Below are positions 5,381 to 7,122 of a stretch of DNA of 7,122 nucleotides, one piece after another. Source of the DNA: UBA10649 sp044233495 (GTDB lineage: Bacteria > Actinomycetota > Actinomycetes > S36-B12); contig JBIIJX010000124.1 of NCBI GenBank assembly GCA_044233495.1, positions 1-7,122 on the forward strand. The letters are read 5' to 3'. Every line of letters starts with the position of its first letter. Position 1 is the stretch's first letter. Both the position numbers and the translations under genes were made by a program. The notes under the pieces were generated by a model. That model saw only the letters and a program-made list of their open reading frames with translations. It was not told where the DNA came from and searched no databases.

Positions 5381-7122
5381 TCAGAGGAGGTACGTCCTCG
5401 ACCTTCGCAGCGACGGGCTGGTGGCCGTGTACGTGACCGTCACGACCATCGGGTCGTTGAAAGTCCGAACCGATACGCGCCCCGAGGGCCCGGTGATCAC
5501 CTCTATCTGGGCCGGTCCGGATGGCGACTGGGCGGTCACGGACACACGGATGGGTGCTCCGGTGGAGGTGAAGCGTGCCTCGGGGAGCAGCACTGTGACC
5601 CCTCGCGCCTTGATCTGCCGGGGCGGGGCGATTCGGTCGGCACTTCGACCAGTCGTCCGGAAGGGCATGCGGGTGCTGGTCACCGATTCACCGACTGATG
5701 TCGCGGTGATGGCGACGTCGTACTTCGAGCCTGATCGCAGGCCGCTGACAGGACACGCGACGATCGCCGATCGGCCCGCGGCGACGGCAGGCGGAGAGGC
5801 GGTCACCACCGTGGGGGTGCTGTTGCGTGGCTGGGTGACGACGCAGGTGACGGCGACCGGTTCGGTCCCGGCCTCGACCGTTCCCGTCGCGAGAACGGTC
5901 GTCGCAGTCACCTGCAGGGGTGCCGTCGCCTGCGCGCGCAGAGGGCCGGGTGCGGTCGGGATCGCAGGGGCGACCGGGGTCGTCGCGGCACCACCTGACC
6001 CTCCGCCACCGGACGACGCAGTGGCCGTGACGAAACTGCCGACCGGGGAGGTCGTCGTGCCGACGGAGTCGGAGGCGAACACGAAGTAGCGGTACGTCGT
6101 GGAGGACTGCAGGCCGGAGAAGTCGCAGGATATCGACGTGGCCCCGGCGCCGGCATCGATGAGCGAAGGCGCCGCCGTCACGAGCGTGCCCACACGCGCT
6201 GCCGCGACCGTGCCGCCCAACCGGCAGAACACGGCTGACACCGACTTTCCGGTCGGTGTCACCGTTGCCGTGACGCTCGCCGTCGACGTCGTGACCGACG
6301 GAGTGCCGGAGAGGGAGACAGTCGGAGCAGAGGCACTGGTGACGAAGCTGATCAGGACCGCAGACGAGGCCGTGCCGTCGGCGTCCGTGGCGTAGACCGC
6401 GTAGAAGTAGCGGGTGAATGTCGTCAGGCCGGTCAGCTCGCACGACACGGCGAGGTTGTCCGCCGTGCCGCTTGCACTGGATGGTGACGCGTTCACGCGG
6501 GTGCCCGTCGCGACGCCTGCCGGAGTCGTGGCGTAGCGGCAGAAGATGTCGGTGATGGACTGCGTGGTGCCGGTGACACGTCCGTTCGCCCTAGCCGACG
6601 TGGCCGTCACCTGCGTCGCGCTCTCGGCGCTAACCTGGGGTGGCAGGGCGCCGGTCACGAAGGACTTTGCCGCCGAGGTGGCGCTGTTCCCGTCGGAGTC
6701 GACCGCGAAGACCTTGTAGTAGTAGGTGGTCGCCGCGACGAGGCCCGTAATCGGGCACTGGACGCGGAAGGTCGCGAGCATGGAGGGCTGGCTGTAGGGC
6801 AGTGCGGTCACGCTGGTGCCCGAGTCGACACCGACCTCGGTGGTCGCGTACTTGCAGTACGCCTGGGTCACGGGGTAGCCGCCGCCGGTGATGGAGCCGT
6901 TGGCTGTCACGCGATCGGACTGGATCTCGGTGGCACCGGTCGCGACGACGACGGGTGGTCCGCCCTGCACGACGGCGGTCACGGCCATCGTGCTGATCAG
7001 CTCGGTGTTCGCATCCGGGTACGCCGCAGCCAGCACGGTGAAGTCGTAGCTGCCGCTCGCCGTCGGCGTGCCGGACAGCACCCCGTCGTCGAACGTCATC
7101 CCTGGCGGCGGCGAACCGGCCT
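5381..7122 (-). CDS. Large repetitive Ig/fibronectin-III-like, probably exported surface protein (partial, N-terminus outside window)
   Basis: The visible part is 579 residues, numbered from the first full codon at the right edge. The frame is open through the edge, and the ATG at 7099 is internal: GSPPPGMTFDDGVLSGTPTA (2-21) is the typical end of a putative Ig (He_PIG) domain. Then come three modules of about 105 residues (55-159, 160-264, 265-369), a Gly-rich then Pro/Ala-rich linker (370-393) containing SSGGGGSGG, a fourth diverged module (394-491), and a beta-rich C-terminal region (492-579). Each module ends in Tyr-rich strands with FVT, as in fibronectin-III folds. The only eight cysteines are paired one pair per module (89/122, 194/227, 299/332, 426/456), which implies disulfides and export. 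No LPXTG motif or C-terminal membrane anchor is seen. The stop is TGA 5383-5381. The role is unknown; adhesion or wall-associated display is a guess. Confidence 0.85.
   Translation of the reverse strand, partial: AGSPPPGMTFDDGVLSGTPTASGSYDFTVLAAAYPDANTELISTMAVTAVVQGGPPVVVATGATEIQSDRVTANGSITGGGYPVTQAYCKYATTEVGVDSGTSVTALPYSQPSMLATFRVQCPITGLVAATTYYYKVFAVDSDGNSATSAAKSFVTGALPPQVSAESATQVTATSARANGRVTGTTQSITDIFCRYATTPAGVATGTRVNASPSSASGTADNLAVSCELTGLTTFTRYFYAVYATDADGTASSAVLISFVTSASAPTVSLSGTPSVTTSTASVTATVTPTGKSVSAVFCRLGGTVAAARVGTLVTAAPSLIDAGAGATSISCDFSGLQSSTTYRYFVFASDSVGTTTSPVGSFVTATASSGGGGSGGAATTPVAPAIPTAPGPLRAQATAPLQVTATTVLATGTVEAGTEPVAVTCVVTQPRNSTPTVVTASPPAVAAGRSAIVACPVSGLRSGSKYDVAITATSVGESVTSTRMPFRTTGRSADRIAPPRQIKARGVTVLLPEARFTSTGAPIRVSVTAQSPSGPAQIEVITGPSGRVSVRTFNDPMVVTVTYTATSPSLRRSRTYLL
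6014..6958 (-). repeat. Three in-frame 315-bp coding repeats (FnIII-like modules)
   Basis: The units at 6958-6644, 6643-6329 and 6328-6014 each encode 105 residues. In every unit a cysteine in an AxYCxYATT or DIFCRYATT type motif is followed exactly 33 residues later by a second cysteine before a TGL or SGL turn; the distance between equivalent cysteines of successive units is exactly 105. The protein repeat is clear while the DNA has drifted, so the units are old duplications held in register by selection. A fourth copy (5941-5648) has a 30-residue cysteine spacing and lacks the YATT motif. Confidence 0.8.

Noticed and set aside
5109..6089. A 326-codon open frame on the plus strand
   Set aside because: It lies opposite the repeat protein and its composition is Arg/Thr/Ser-heavy with no recognisable motif. 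The minus-strand frame has domain repeats and paired cysteines, so this is a shadow in GC-rich DNA.
6014..6958. 315-base periodicity as a possible CRISPR or mobile element array
   Set aside because: The period is a whole number of codons, units adjoin with no spacers, and similarity is at the protein level. It is a coding domain repeat.
7097..7099. ATG as the start of the large surface protein
   Set aside because: The frame stays open to the window edge and the residues before the Met (GSPPPG) continue a He_PIG-type Ig motif, so the Met is internal and the gene is truncated by the window.

Overview
The window is high-GC DNA with strong G/C bias at third codon positions, Shine-Dalgarno leaders and a Gram-positive style late flagellar gene cluster. 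This points to a motile actinobacterium; the genus cannot be fixed from the sequence alone.

Layout: (1) Bases 1-125 hold the 3' end of a plus-strand gene resembling the C-terminus of a bacterial PH-domain membrane protein. (2) Bases 184-3623 hold a tightly packed minus-strand cluster, in transcription order flgN-flgK-flgL-fliW-csrA. It encodes the export chaperone for the hook-filament junction proteins, the two junction proteins, and the FliW/CsrA pair that controls flagellin translation in Gram-positive bacteria. Gaps are 1 nt overlap, 9 nt, 40 nt and 8 nt, so one transcript is likely. (3) The flgN upstream region (3624-3844) carries two tandem elements of identical architecture, CTCAG-N15-GCCGATA(A/C). 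They match the -10 of FliA/WhiG-type sigma factors and are the most informative regulatory signal here. (4) A plus-strand classical short-chain dehydrogenase/reductase (3845-4594) runs divergently from flgN. (5) A minus-strand four-helix membrane protein of unknown function (4624-5121) converges on it. (6) A 259-base spacer (5122-5380) holds no gene that can be called, although one frame looks protein-like. (7) Bases 5381-7122 are the 3' part of a large minus-strand gene for a repetitive, probably exported protein: the end of a putative Ig (He_PIG-like) domain, four fibronectin-III-like modules each with one cysteine pair, and a C-terminal beta-rich region. Its start lies beyond the window.

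How the genes work together: FlgN keeps FlgK and FlgL export-competent, and these form the junction between hook and filament. In the well studied Bacillus subtilis circuit, FliW binds either flagellin or CsrA, so flagellin translation is coupled to its secretion. The flagellin gene and flgM are not in this window. The SDR, the membrane protein and the Ig/FnIII protein show no direct link to the flagellar genes beyond proximity.

I see no wholly new system. The points most worth following are the duplicated FliA-like promoter, the exact 105-residue, cysteine-paired repeat protein, and the unassigned protein-like stretch after it.
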